From assembly GCA_958295915.1 (NCBI GenBank), contig OY282381.1, positions 2,130,722 through 2,194,721 of the forward strand: a DNA stretch of 64,000 nucleotides. The letters are read 5' to 3'. The translations under genes and the position numbers were made by a program. Positions 24,857 to 34,044 of this stretch are shown one piece after another (positions within the stretch are counted from its first letter, which is position 1; each line of letters starts with the position of its first letter). Source of the DNA: an uncultured Caldilineaceae bacterium. GTDB taxonomy: Bacteria > Chloroflexota > Anaerolineae > Caldilineales > Caldilineaceae. The notes below the pieces were generated by a model. That model was given only the letters and a program-made list of their open reading frames with translations, did no database searches and had not been told where the DNA came from.

Positions 24857-26020
24857 TTGCGAGTCACACTTATCAGTAAAGCGCTTGTCGTCGGCGCATA
24901 TCAGAGAAAAGCCGAAGAGATCGCCCGGCAGGGGATCGATCTGACGGTCCTGACACCGCCCAGTTGGCGGGACCGGCGGGGTACGCAGCTGGCAGAACGA
25001 CTGCATACCTCCGGCTACCAATTGCGTACGATTCCCCTCCTCTTTAACGGCAATTTCCATCTGCACTTTTATCCCACCCTGTGGCGAGAGCTGCGGCAAC
25101 TGCGGCCGGAAGTTGTGCATCTGGACGAGGAGCCGTACAATTTGGCTACGGTTTTCGGTGTCCAGGCCGCCCGATCTGTGGGCGCAAAATCGCTCTTTTT
25201 TACCTGGCAGAACCTGCACCGCCGCTATCCCCCCCCTTTCCGCTGGTTCGAGCGGATTGTATACCGCGCCTGTTCGGCAGCCATTGCCGGCAATGCCGAA
25301 GCCGAGGCCGTTCTCGTCCGCAAGGGCTACCAGGGCGACGTCTTTGTGCTGCCCCAGTTCGGGGTGGACCCGACCATCTTCCGACCGCCGGCGAGGCAAA
25401 ACCGACAGCTGGCGACCGCCGGCCAACAACAGCTGAACGACACCAGGCGCGGCGTAGTTGGCGCGTTCGCGTCTGACCCGCGCCCTTTCCATATTGGTTA
25501 TGCCGGGGGGTTGTTGCCGGAAAAAGGGCTGGACTTACTTCTGCATGCCTGTACGGGCCTGGTGGGTGAGTGGCGGTTGACGCTGGCGGGGAGTGGAGAG
25601 GAATTGGAGACGCTGCAAACATTGGCCGCGGACGCGGGCATCGAGGATCGAGTTACGCTCGGCGTCAAACTGACCAGCGCCGCCATGCCGGATTTCTACC
25701 GCTCACTGGATGTGTTGGTGCTACCTAGCCGCACCCGGCCCAATTGGAAGGAGCAGTTCGGGCGGGTGCTGATTGAAGCGATGGCCTGTGGTGTATCGGT
25801 GCTTGGCAGTGACAGCGGCGAAATTCCCCATGTCATTGGTGATGCCGGACTGATCTTCCCGGAGGGGGATATGGACGCTCTGCGTTCCCAGTTGCAGTAC
25901 CTGCTGGTGGACAGAGCCGCGCGTAGCCGTTTGGCCGCGGTGGGGAGAAACCGGGTGCTAGATCGATTCACAATGGCAGAAATTGCCCGACAGACGGTTG
26001 CCGTATACGCGCGCCTCTGA
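24857..26020 (+). CDS. Glycosyltransferase family 4 protein
   Basis: GT-B fold of 387 residues. The start is a TTG (MRVTLISKALVVGAYQRK) with GGAGGG eight bases before it. The C-terminal half has HIGYAGGLLPEKGLDLLLHA and the family motif EQFGRVLIEAMACGVSVLGSDSGEIP with the E-x7-E pair that binds the sugar nucleotide. It ends VYARL with a TGATG overlap to the next glycosyltransferase, so the two are co-translated. Acceptor and donor are unknown; context suggests polysaccharide assembly. Confidence 0.9.
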   Translation: MRVTLISKALVVGAYQRKAEEIARQGIDLTVLTPPSWRDRRGTQLAERLHTSGYQLRTIPLLFNGNFHLHFYPTLWRELRQLRPEVVHLDEEPYNLATVFGVQAARSVGAKSLFFTWQNLHRRYPPPFRWFERIVYRACSAAIAGNAEAEAVLVRKGYQGDVFVLPQFGVDPTIFRPPARQNRQLATAGQQQLNDTRRGVVGAFASDPRPFHIGYAGGLLPEKGLDLLLHACTGLVGEWRLTLAGSGEELETLQTLAADAGIEDRVTLGVKLTSAAMPDFYRSLDVLVLPSRTRPNWKEQFGRVLIEAMACGVSVLGSDSGEIPHVIGDAGLIFPEGDMDALRSQLQYLLVDRAARSRLAAVGRNRVLDRFTMAEIARQTVAVYARL

Positions 26021-27150
26021 TGCGAATCGTCGTCAACGCCCAGCTTCTGAATACCGACAGCACCTACCGGGGAGCGGGAGTCAGCAGCTACTGTCGTAAT
26101 GTATTGGCGGCCCTCGCCACGCAGATAGGCAAACATCAGTTGACGGTTTTTCTCAACGACCGCAACTTTCAGATCCAGGGGTTGAACCTGCGTTATACCC
26201 GTTGGCCGGCGGCGCAACCGCTAATCCGCATCGCCTGGGAACAGACGGCTCTGCCCTTGGCTGTGTGGACCGCCCAGGCGGATCTCGTGCACGGGTTGGT
26301 CAATACGCTGCCCATGGCGACGAACGTGCCCGCAGTCGTGACCGTCCATGATCTGAGCTTTTTGCGGCTGCCAGAGCGTTTTCCCCGGCATAAACGCTTC
26401 TATCTGGCCAATCTCTGTTGGGCCAGTGTTCGCAAAGCCCGGCGGGTGATCGCCGTCAGCCAACAGACGGCTGCTGACCTGCTCTCACAGTTCGGCGTAG
26501 AAAGCCGCAAGGTGGAAGTCGTGTATAATGGGGTCAGCAAGCGATTTCAGCCTCTGCCCGCTGAGGAGGTGTCCGCCTTTCGTCAACGGATGGCCCTGCC
26601 ATCAAAATTTCTCCTGTACGTAGGCACGCTGGAACCGCGCAAAAACCTGCCCCATCTGCTGCGAGCCTATGCCGCTTGGCAGGCCGCCAGGGAGGCCGGG
26701 CGCGAGACAGCATTGGTATTGGCCGGCGCCAAAGGCTGGCACTACCAGGAGATTTTCCGGCTGGTTGCCGAGTTGGGGCTGACAGGACGTGTTCATTTCC
26801 CCGGTTTTCTGCCGGAACAGGACCTATGCCTATGGTATAACGCTGCCGACGGATTCGTTTATCCGAGTCTCTTCGAAGGGTTTGGTCTGCCAGTGCTGGA
26901 GGCGATGGCATCCGGCGCGCCGGTGATCTGCAGCGATGCGCCCAGCCTGCAAGAAGTCGCCGGCGACGCCGCCCTAATCGTCCCGGCGCAAGATCAGCCG
27001 GCTCTGCAAGACGCATTGGAACGGCTGCTTACAGAACCCGGACTTGCAGCAGAACTGCGAAGCCGTGGCATCCGACAGGCGCGACAGTTTTCCTGGGAAC
27101 GGACGGCCACCGAAACTGTCAGTGTATACGAGACTGCTCTACAAAAGTAA
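26020..27150 (+). CDS. Glycosyltransferase family 4/1 protein
   Basis: 376-residue retaining GT-B enzyme. N-terminal GAGVSSYCRNVLAALA (acceptor side), central FLLYVGTLEPRKNLPHLLRAYA, and EGFGLPVLEAMASGAPVICSDAPSLQE with the E-x7-E pair. It overlaps the preceding gene by one base and is 15 bases before a polyprenyl glycosylphosphotransferase gene, so it probably adds a hexose to a lipid-linked intermediate. Confidence 0.92.
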   Translation: MRIVVNAQLLNTDSTYRGAGVSSYCRNVLAALATQIGKHQLTVFLNDRNFQIQGLNLRYTRWPAAQPLIRIAWEQTALPLAVWTAQADLVHGLVNTLPMATNVPAVVTVHDLSFLRLPERFPRHKRFYLANLCWASVRKARRVIAVSQQTAADLLSQFGVESRKVEVVYNGVSKRFQPLPAEEVSAFRQRMALPSKFLLYVGTLEPRKNLPHLLRAYAAWQAAREAGRETALVLAGAKGWHYQEIFRLVAELGLTGRVHFPGFLPEQDLCLWYNAADGFVYPSLFEGFGLPVLEAMASGAPVICSDAPSLQEVAGDAALIVPAQDQPALQDALERLLTEPGLAAELRSRGIRQARQFSWERTATETVSVYETALQK

Positions 27151-27165
27151 GCATAATTTTAGCCG

Positions 27166-28650
27166 ATGACAACAGTACAGATAAAGCAACGAAGAGGGGC
27201 CACCGACGCTCCCAACGACAATGGGATCATTGCTCTGTTCAATCGGGTTCCAGCGCATTGGTGGCCGGTGCTTCTACGCATCAGTGATCTGAATTTGATC
27301 TTTTGCGCCTTTTTGCTGGCCTACTGGCTGCGTTATCATGTGCAAGATCCGACGTTCCAGGCGGATCTGATCACATATATACCCTTCGGTCTGACGTTGG
27401 TTTTTTTTCTCTTCTGTTCCTTTCAGTTCTCAAAAGTCTACCGCCCCCGACGAAACCGCATCTGGTTGGAGGAAGTCTACACTATCGCCAGCGCCACGAC
27501 GGTTGGCGTTGTCGCTCTGATTATTCTGAACCTGACCTTTGGTCAGCTCTCCTATAGTCGTCTGATCTTCCTGTACACAGCCGCGTTTGTCACCCTGCTC
27601 TTGGGCATCAGCCGAGGGATTATTTATGCCGTGCGTAGTTATCTGCGCAACCAGGGGATTGGTCTGGAACGCGTAGTGCTGGTGGGCGCCGGCGATATGG
27701 GGCTGATGGTCTTGCGCACCATCGCTGCCCGCCCCAGCCTCGGATACCAGCTAATCGGCTTTCTGGACGACAACCCAGCCAAAAACCAGACGGATATCGG
27801 CCGTTTCCAAGCGCTCGGACCACTGGGCAACTTCGCCGATATACTGCAAGAGCACGACATAGACACAGCCATCATCTGCCTGCCCTGGCAAAGCCACTAC
27901 ACTATCGCCCATCTGTTGTACGTGTGCGAACAGACCGCTGTCAAAGCTCAGATTGTGCCGGATTTTTTCCAATTGACGAAAAATCAGATGAAAGTGGAGC
28001 AACTGAACGGTATTCCACTGATCACCACCCGCGATGTATCGATCGCAGGCTGGAATCTGTTCGTCAAACGCGTACTGGACGTGACACTGGCGATCGTCGC
28101 ATCGGTTGTGGCCCTGCCCTTGGGGGCACTTATCGCTCTCTCCATCCGACTCAGCTCACCTGGGCCGGCTTTTTACTCCCAGACGCGGATCGGGCGCAAT
28201 GGGCGGCCGTTTAAAATCTACAAATTTCGTTCGATGATAGTCGATGCAGAAGCCCACCTCGATCAAATTGCCGATCGCAATGAAGCATCGGGGCCTCTCT
28301 TCAAAATGCGCGACGACCCACGACACACGGCCATCGGACGTATCTTGCGCCGCTTTAGTCTGGATGAGTTGCCCAATCTCATCAATGTCTTTCGGGGCGA
28401 GATGAGTCTTGTCGGGCCGCGTCCCAACGTGCCGGAAGAGGTAGCTCAATACAAAGACTGGCACCAGAAACGGTTGTCCGTTAGCCCAGGGATGACCGGG
28501 CTGTGGCAGGTAAGCGGCCGCAGCGACCTAACCTTCGACGAAATGGTTCTGTTGGATATATACTACGCCGAGAACTGGAGCTTAACACTGGATCTGAGCA
28601 TTTTGTTGCGCACGATCCCGAAAGTATTGGCTGCGGATGGCGCATATTGA
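27166..28650 (+). CDS. Polyprenyl-phosphate glycosylphosphotransferase (WbaP/CpsE-type initiating enzyme)
   Basis: 494 residues. Four or five membrane helices lie in the N-terminal third (about residues 25-150), then a Rossmann-like CoA-binding-type domain (VVLVGAGDMGLMVLRTIAARP). A last helix (about 300-325) is followed by the catalytic bacterial sugar transferase domain: RIGRNGRPFKIYKFRSM, FSLDELPNLINVFRGEMSLVGPRP and PGMTGLWQVSGRS. The enzyme moves a sugar-1-phosphate to undecaprenyl phosphate, the first committed step of exopolysaccharide synthesis, at the cytoplasmic membrane. It is the core of the 24.9-29.8 kb operon. Confidence 0.94.
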   Translation: MTTVQIKQRRGATDAPNDNGIIALFNRVPAHWWPVLLRISDLNLIFCAFLLAYWLRYHVQDPTFQADLITYIPFGLTLVFFLFCSFQFSKVYRPRRNRIWLEEVYTIASATTVGVVALIILNLTFGQLSYSRLIFLYTAAFVTLLLGISRGIIYAVRSYLRNQGIGLERVVLVGAGDMGLMVLRTIAARPSLGYQLIGFLDDNPAKNQTDIGRFQALGPLGNFADILQEHDIDTAIICLPWQSHYTIAHLLYVCEQTAVKAQIVPDFFQLTKNQMKVEQLNGIPLITTRDVSIAGWNLFVKRVLDVTLAIVASVVALPLGALIALSIRLSSPGPAFYSQTRIGRNGRPFKIYKFRSMIVDAEAHLDQIADRNEASGPLFKMRDDPRHTAIGRILRRFSLDELPNLINVFRGEMSLVGPRPNVPEEVAQYKDWHQKRLSVSPGMTGLWQVSGRSDLTFDEMVLLDIYYAENWSLTLDLSILLRTIPKVLAADGAY

Positions 28651-28659
28651 AAACTGTCA

Positions 28660-29796
28660 GTGTGTACGCAAAAAATTTTGGTTCTGATGAGCGATACTGG
28701 CGGCGGCCACCGTGCCGCCGCCCAAGCCTTGCAATCCGCCTTCGCCGTTCGGTATCCCGGACAGTTTCAGGTGGAAATCGTAGATCTGTGGGCCGAGTAC
28801 ACACCTTGGCCGGTTAACCAACTGCCCCGCCTGTACAGCCCAATCGTTGCCCATGCCCTCTGGCTCTGGAAGTTACTCTGGATTGTCTCTGAAAACGAGC
28901 GGACGATCTCCTTTTTGCGCCGTCTGCTGTATCTGATCTGCAGAAACAATTTGCAGAAGATCCTGCAGGAACATCGCCCGCGCCTGATCATCTCCGTTCA
29001 CCCGCTAACGCAGCACATCCCCCTGCATCTGCTTGCCAAAGAAGGCGTCCATCTTCCATTTGTGACGGTCGTTACGGATCTCATATCGACCAATCACAAC
29101 TGGTTTCATGCGCAGGTGGACCGTTGTTTTGTTGCCAGTGAAGCCGCGGCGGACGCGGCCCGCCGGCGTGGCCTGCAGCCCCATCAGGTGCGTCTGCTGG
29201 GGCTGCCGATTCGACCTGTTTTTGCCGAACCTTTGCCAGCGCGGGAGACGGTACGCGCCAGTCTGGGGTTGACGAATGCTGGATTGATAGCGCTGCTGGT
29301 CGGTGGTGGTGAGGGAATGGGGCCGGTCGCCGCCATCGCTCATGCCGTTGCCAAACGTCTGGCGGCGACCGGGACGAGTGGAGAGCTCGTCGTCATCTGT
29401 GGCCGCAATCAACGCCTGCGCCGAGAGTTGCAGCGCACAGATTGGCCGATTCCGGTGCAGGTTCACGGCTTTGTGGACAATATGCCAGAGTGGATGGCCG
29501 CCAGCGACTGCATTATCACAAAAGCCGGGCCAGGCACAATCGCCGAAGCGTTGATCTGCGGCCTTCCAATTCTGTTGAGCGGGTTTATTCCCGGGCAGGA
29601 GGAGGGCAACGTGCCGTTTGTGGTGGATAACGGCGTCGGCGCCTATTGCGATTCGCCAGCTGGGATCGCCGCTATCGTCAGCAGTTGGGGCGGGCCAGAG
29701 CGGGAAAAACTGGCGCAGATGGCCGCCCGCGCCAGAAGATTGGGACATCCCCAGGCCGTATACGACATTGTAGATGAAATTGTGGAGCTTCTGTAG
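28660..29796 (+). CDS. MGDG-synthase/MurG-like glycosyltransferase
   Basis: 378-residue GT-B protein of the monogalactosyldiacylglycerol synthase family. MSDTGGGHRAAAQALQSAF is the family's N-terminal loop; VTVVTDLISTNHNWFH and GLPIRPVF follow; LLVGGGEGMGPVAAIA and ITKAGPGTIAEALICGLPILLSGFIPGQE bind the UDP-sugar. The likely product is a glycolipid in the cell membrane. The start is a GTG ten bases after the previous stop, without a visible ribosome-binding site. Confidence 0.88.
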   Translation: MCTQKILVLMSDTGGGHRAAAQALQSAFAVRYPGQFQVEIVDLWAEYTPWPVNQLPRLYSPIVAHALWLWKLLWIVSENERTISFLRRLLYLICRNNLQKILQEHRPRLIISVHPLTQHIPLHLLAKEGVHLPFVTVVTDLISTNHNWFHAQVDRCFVASEAAADAARRRGLQPHQVRLLGLPIRPVFAEPLPARETVRASLGLTNAGLIALLVGGGEGMGPVAAIAHAVAKRLAATGTSGELVVICGRNQRLRRELQRTDWPIPVQVHGFVDNMPEWMAASDCIITKAGPGTIAEALICGLPILLSGFIPGQEEGNVPFVVDNGVGAYCDSPAGIAAIVSSWGGPEREKLAQMAARARRLGHPQAVYDIVDEIVELL

Positions 29797-29836
29797 AGGC
29801 ATAGATCAGTTTCCAGTAGGGTTGCCCAGGGCAGGC

Positions 29837-29884
29837 AATTCGGGCTTCGCACGATGCGCAAACCCTGCGCTGCGCTCAGCCCTC
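29837..29884 (-). repeat. Repeat D copy
   Basis: Its reverse complement (TGAGGGCTGAGCGC ... GCGCATCGTGCGAAGCCC) matches the copy at 45260-45308 almost base for base. Confidence 0.75.
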
Positions 29885-30408
29885 ATAAAGCCGCCTCTAC
29901 TTTGACATCTGGTCACATTATGCTACTATATTTCTAATGGCCTTTCTACTACGAAGGCTAACTGCAGTGAGTCAGAAAGTTGAGTAATCTTGAGTATTCT
30001 GTTCTGGTTCAGGTATGCTTCAGGCAACGAAACAAGCTGCCGGAAACTCAGGCCTTCAGATAGAAGGCGCGCATGAATGGAAAAAGTCAATGGCAGTGTC
30101 ATGCGTAACCGAGGCGCGACTGCGAGAGCCAAGCGGCGTGGTCCACTGAAGTGGAACCCGGGACACTGATATCGACCGCAAGCCATTAACCACTGCCACG
30201 TTCAAAGAAACCCACGCTCTGCATCCAGAGGACAACGCATAGAGTTGCCGAAAGCGTTTGTCGGCATGGACATCGCGGTACGTATGGATGGGGAGGGTGC
30301 GAAAATGATAAAAACAAATACGCAGCAGTAGAAATAAGCGTACGGGTATCCTGTACTTTGGGAGATACACCCGCGGGGTACAATTTTACCTCGTGCGTTG
30401 TTGCGTAG

Positions 30409-30425
30409 ACTCAACTTTACTCAAC
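30409..30425 (+). promoter_or_regulatory. Direct repeat ahead of the sugar importer operon
   Basis: Two ACTCAAC units separated by TTT, ten-base period, about 60 bases before the start codon. A regulator-binding site is possible. A TACAAT box at 30380-30385 could be a -10, but its -35 is poor. Confidence 0.3.
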
Positions 30426-30486
30426 AAAAATATATCGGTGAATATCAGCCGAATTCCATCAGTTCCATCGACCCAAGGAGAAACAG

Positions 30487-31881
30487 ATGATGAAGAAGAA
30501 CGCGTCGGTCAGCAAGCGGTTGTCGCGCCGATCATTTCTGAAGGTTGCCGCGACGACTGCAGGTCTTATGGTGACGGCGGCTTGCGCGGCGCCTGCCCCT
30601 GCTTCACAGGGGGGTGAGGCAGCGGATAGTGAGTCCGCCACGGAATCCATGGAGCCTGTTGAACTGCGCCTGGCCTATTGGGGCTTTGAGGTGGAGAAAC
30701 AGGGTATTTTGCAAGCGGCCTTCATGGAAGCCTACCCGAACATCAAATTGCAGGAAGAGATCACCAGCTGGGGCACCTATTGGCAAAAGATGTTGACCGC
30801 CACCGCCGCGGGTGAATCGCCCGACATCATGCACCACTCCCCCTACTACCATGTGCAGTTTGCCTCCAACAACGTAACCATCCCGCTGGATCCCTTTATC
30901 GAGCGCGATGGCGTTGACCTCAGTGAATTCTACGAAGGGGCAATCACATCCGGCCGCTGGCAACAAGGCCAGGTGCGCACCGGTACCGGTGACCTGCACG
31001 CCTTTCCCACAGTTTGGCACACAGGCACCATGTGGTTCTACAACAAAAATCAGTTTGCCGAAAAAGGCATCCCTGAACCGGACGAAACGTGGACGTGGGA
31101 TACACTGATCGATGTGGGCAAAGAGTTCACCGTCATCAACGACGACGGCTCGGCTGAGTCCTATGGCATGGACACGCCGGTGGACGGCAATGGCCGCATG
31201 AATTTCTGGATCTTCCAGACAGGCGGCGTCTTCTATGATGAAGACTATACCAAATGTCTCATCAAAGATCCGGAACCGATGGAGGCCTTCCAGTGGATGG
31301 TGGATCTGGTGAATGACCATCAAGTCGCGCTGCCGCCAGAGCCAAACCAGCAGTTCAACCCCTTTGAAACCGGACGTGTCGCGGTCGCGGTGATGGGTGA
31401 CTGGATGATTCCAATCTTTTCACGGATTGAAGAATTTGAGTGGGACGTCTTCCTGCCCCCCTCGCACCCACGCACAGAGTTGAACACGATCGATGCCTAT
31501 CAGAATGGCATATCGATTACCAGCTCAGCCGTACACAGGGATGAGTCGTGGGAGTATATCAAATGGCTGACGATGGGCGATGGCGCAGTTATGTACGCGC
31601 AAACCATCTTCCCCTTCCCCGCGCATATCCCAACTGCAGAAAATCTCATCTATGTGCAGACGCGTGAAGAACCCCCCACGCAGTTATGGCTGCTCAACGA
31701 TCTGTTGAAGGCCGCGTATCCTGTGTTCAATGGCCCGGCCGAAGGTGAAATCGGCGGTATCGCCGTAGAGGAACAGCAGGCGGCCATGTTGCAGGTAAAG
31801 ACGGTGGAAGAAGCCACCAACGATCTCGAATCGCGCGTGAACGCAGTGCTGGAACGCGCGCATGAAGAGCTACTTGGCTAA
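30487..31881 (+). CDS. Sugar ABC transporter substrate-binding lipoprotein (CUT1, SBP family 1)
   Basis: 464 residues. The Tat-like motif SRRSFLKVA is followed by a hydrophobic stretch and the lipobox TAAC (Cys about 33), so it is exported folded and lipid-anchored. The mature part has the family's WGTYWQKMLTATAAGESPDIM, FYNKNQFAEKGIPEPDETWTWD and EYIKWLTMGDGA segments. It binds a sugar outside the cell for the two permeases that follow. AAGGAG lies seven bases before the ATG. No ATPase gene is nearby, as usual for CUT1 systems that share one. Confidence 0.93.
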   Translation: MMKKNASVSKRLSRRSFLKVAATTAGLMVTAACAAPAPASQGGEAADSESATESMEPVELRLAYWGFEVEKQGILQAAFMEAYPNIKLQEEITSWGTYWQKMLTATAAGESPDIMHHSPYYHVQFASNNVTIPLDPFIERDGVDLSEFYEGAITSGRWQQGQVRTGTGDLHAFPTVWHTGTMWFYNKNQFAEKGIPEPDETWTWDTLIDVGKEFTVINDDGSAESYGMDTPVDGNGRMNFWIFQTGGVFYDEDYTKCLIKDPEPMEAFQWMVDLVNDHQVALPPEPNQQFNPFETGRVAVAVMGDWMIPIFSRIEEFEWDVFLPPSHPRTELNTIDAYQNGISITSSAVHRDESWEYIKWLTMGDGAVMYAQTIFPFPAHIPTAENLIYVQTREEPPTQLWLLNDLLKAAYPVFNGPAEGEIGGIAVEEQQAAMLQVKTVEEATNDLESRVNAVLERAHEELLG

Positions 31882-31892
31882 ACCGCAGTTTT

Positions 31893-31928
31893 TAGTGGTC
31901 AGTGCCATTACTGGCAACTAGCCACTGA
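31893..31928 (+). repeat. Repeat C copy
   Basis: TAGTGGTCAGTGCCA TTAC TGGCAACTAGCCACTG, directly after the binding-protein stop codon. Confidence 0.65.
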
Positions 31929-31968
31929 TGTTTGGCCGCCACAGGCAGAACACAAGCGGATAGCCGCC

Positions 31969-31995
31969 CCTCTGCGCGTTCCCCCCGCGCAGAGG
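31969..31995 (+). promoter_or_regulatory. Stable hairpin between binding-protein and permease genes
   Basis: Perfect 10-base stem CCTCTGCGCG/CGCGCAGAGG with a 7-base loop. No T-run follows, so it more likely protects or attenuates the upstream transcript, giving more binding protein than permease. Its CCTCTGC resembles an arm of repeat A but it is not a copy. Confidence 0.5.
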
Positions 31996-32026
31996 CCGAC
32001 ATGGAAACACAACACAAGAAACTGTT

Positions 32027-32953
32027 ATGGGCGCCGTAACAACACCTATGCGCGGCAGGTTCCGCGAATTCTGGGGAAGCAATCGGAAACGGGAAGCCAT
32101 CGAGGCATATATTCTGATCCTGCCTATGATCGTGGGGCTGATCGTCTTTACGGCTGGTCCGGTATTGGCGTCGCTCTATTTTAGCTTCACGCGCTGGAAC
32201 CTGTTGAGCAGACCCAAGTGGCAGGGGTTCGATAACTATATCGAGCTTAGCCACGATCCGCTCTTTTGGATCACCATAAAAAATACAGCGTTCTATGTGC
32301 TGGGCACCGTGCCTACCGGTACGGTGCTGGCCCTATTGCTGGCGATAGCCCTCAACCAGAAGATCCGTATGTTGGCCGTTTTCCGCACCATCTACTTTTT
32401 GCCCGTTGTCTCGTCGGTTGTAGCCATCTCTGTGCTCTGGCTCTGGCTTTACCAGGCCGATTTCGGGCTCGTTAATCAGTTTTTGCGTTTTTTGGGCTTT
32501 CGGGGCGTGCGCTGGCTAAGCAGTACGACCTGGGCTATGCCCGCCATCATCATCATGAGCATCTGGCATGGTCTGGGCTACAATATCGTGATCTTCATCG
32601 CCGGATTGCAGGGGATCCCGCAAGACTATTACGAAGCGGCTACGGTGGATGGCGCAACAGCCTGGCACAAGTTCTTCAATATCACCATTCCGTTGCTCTC
32701 GCCCGTAACCTTTTTTGTCATCACGCTTTCCATTATCAACTCGTTCCAGGTCTTTGCCCAGGCCTATGTGATGACACAGGGAGGGCCGGTGAATGCGACC
32801 AAGACGATCGTCTATTATCTATACCAGCAAGGATTTATGCACTTCCACATGGGGTATGCCTCGGCGCTGGCCTATGTGCTGTTCATCATCATTGTTGCGC
32901 TGACGCTGTTCCAATTCTGGTTCCAACAGCGTTGGGTCCACTACGAGATCTGA
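32027..32953 (+). CDS. Sugar ABC transporter permease (MalF/UgpA type)
   Basis: 308 residues with six membrane helices (first about 28-52). The ATPase-contacting EAA loop reads YYEAATVDGATAWHKFFNITIPLLSP. A characteristic QGGPVNATKTIVYYLYQQGF segment follows. It pairs with the next gene to form the channel for the sugar captured by the lipoprotein encoded upstream. No clear ribosome-binding site precedes the ATG. Confidence 0.94.
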   Translation: MGAVTTPMRGRFREFWGSNRKREAIEAYILILPMIVGLIVFTAGPVLASLYFSFTRWNLLSRPKWQGFDNYIELSHDPLFWITIKNTAFYVLGTVPTGTVLALLLAIALNQKIRMLAVFRTIYFLPVVSSVVAISVLWLWLYQADFGLVNQFLRFLGFRGVRWLSSTTWAMPAIIIMSIWHGLGYNIVIFIAGLQGIPQDYYEAATVDGATAWHKFFNITIPLLSPVTFFVITLSIINSFQVFAQAYVMTQGGPVNATKTIVYYLYQQGFMHFHMGYASALAYVLFIIIVALTLFQFWFQQRWVHYEI

Positions 32954-33068
32954 CCACTGATTTTCCTGATCACTGTCTTGAACTGAATCAGAAGTCTATG
33001 ATGAACAGGATAAATCATGGTCGATCACAGGAAGCAAATAAATCAGAGGTCTGAATCAGAGGTCGAGA

Positions 33069-33989
33069 ATGAGCGCAGGTGAGGCAAACCCGATACGCGA
33101 TGCACAAACCACAGCCATCGCCGGCGCAGTGACCGCCACGCAGCCCGGCCTGATGACCTACAGGATTCTCCACATTGGGGGACGGGTACTGCTGTACGCA
33201 CTCTTGATCATCGTTGGTATGACGATGCTCCTGCCATTGCTCTGGATGATCTCCACCTCGCTCAAGCATCCCGGCGAGATATTTATTCTGCCGCCTAAAT
33301 GGCTCCCGAACCCACCCCAGTGGGGAAATTACGTTCAGCTTTTTGATGTGCTTCCCTTCGGGCTTTTTGTCTTCAACAGCATCAAAATCGCCGTACTGGC
33401 GACAGTGGGCGCCCTCTTAAGCTGCTCGATGGCGGCCTTTGCCTTTGCGCGCATGCGCTTTCCGGGCCGCAATTTTATCTTTGCCGTAGCGCTGTCAACG
33501 TTGATGATTCCATTTCACGTGACACTGATTCCTCTGTTCGCTCTCTATCGTGATCTGGGCTGGTTGGGCACCCACCTCCCGCTCACTGTGCCTTTCTTCT
33601 TTGGCGCCGCCTTTGGCATCTTTCTCATGCGCCAGTTTTATCTGACGATCCCGCAAGAACTGGTCGAAGCAGCCCGCATCGATGGCTGCAATTTTATCCA
33701 AATCTATTACAGAATTTTTCTGCCTCTCTCCAAACCGGCTTTGGCTACCCTGGGCATCTTCACATTTCTCGGTTCCTGGAATAACCTGATGGGGCCGCTA
33801 ATCTTCCTCACCAAAGTCGAGTCCATGACCGTTACGCTGGGGCTGACGCTGCTGACCGGCCAAACAGGGGGGCGCTGGGAGTTAATCCAAGCTGGCGCGG
33901 TGATCAGCATATTGCCCATTATCGTGATGTTCTTTCTTGGGCAGGAGCACTTCATCCAGGGGATTGCGCGCACAGGGCTGAAGGGGTAG
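33069..33989 (+). CDS. Sugar ABC transporter permease (MalG type)
   Basis: 306 residues, six helices; the EAA loop reads LVEAARIDGCNFIQIYYRIFLPLSKP, and the C-terminus GIARTGLKG is typical. GAGG lies six bases before the ATG. Second channel subunit of the same importer; an oxidoreductase gene follows 55 bases downstream. Confidence 0.94.
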   Translation: MSAGEANPIRDAQTTAIAGAVTATQPGLMTYRILHIGGRVLLYALLIIVGMTMLLPLLWMISTSLKHPGEIFILPPKWLPNPPQWGNYVQLFDVLPFGLFVFNSIKIAVLATVGALLSCSMAAFAFARMRFPGRNFIFAVALSTLMIPFHVTLIPLFALYRDLGWLGTHLPLTVPFFFGAAFGIFLMRQFYLTIPQELVEAARIDGCNFIQIYYRIFLPLSKPALATLGIFTFLGSWNNLMGPLIFLTKVESMTVTLGLTLLTGQTGGRWELIQAGAVISILPIIVMFFLGQEHFIQGIARTGLKG

Positions 33990-34044
33990 ATCCTGCGTAG
34001 GATGCAGGCGTCATTGGCCCACCCCATCCCGTCCATACAGAATC

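Larger units (their letters stand above)
29797..30486. other. 690-base intergenic region with repeat D and operator-like direct repeat
   Basis: No gene is supported; the frames here have no recognisable protein. It holds a repeat F-like piece (about 29815-29835), repeat D in reverse (29837-29884), a repeat C-like fragment (30182-30200) and an AT-rich promoter-like end with the direct repeat ACTCAAC TTT ACTCAAC at 30409-30425, before the importer operon. Confidence 0.55.

Noticed and set aside
29797..30486. Small frames in the 690-base spacer as genes
   Set aside because: Several overlap in all frames, lack ribosome-binding sites and contain repeat D sequence.
31969..31995. Hairpin as another copy of repeat A
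   Set aside because: Only the CCTCTGC part agrees; arms, loop and flanks differ.
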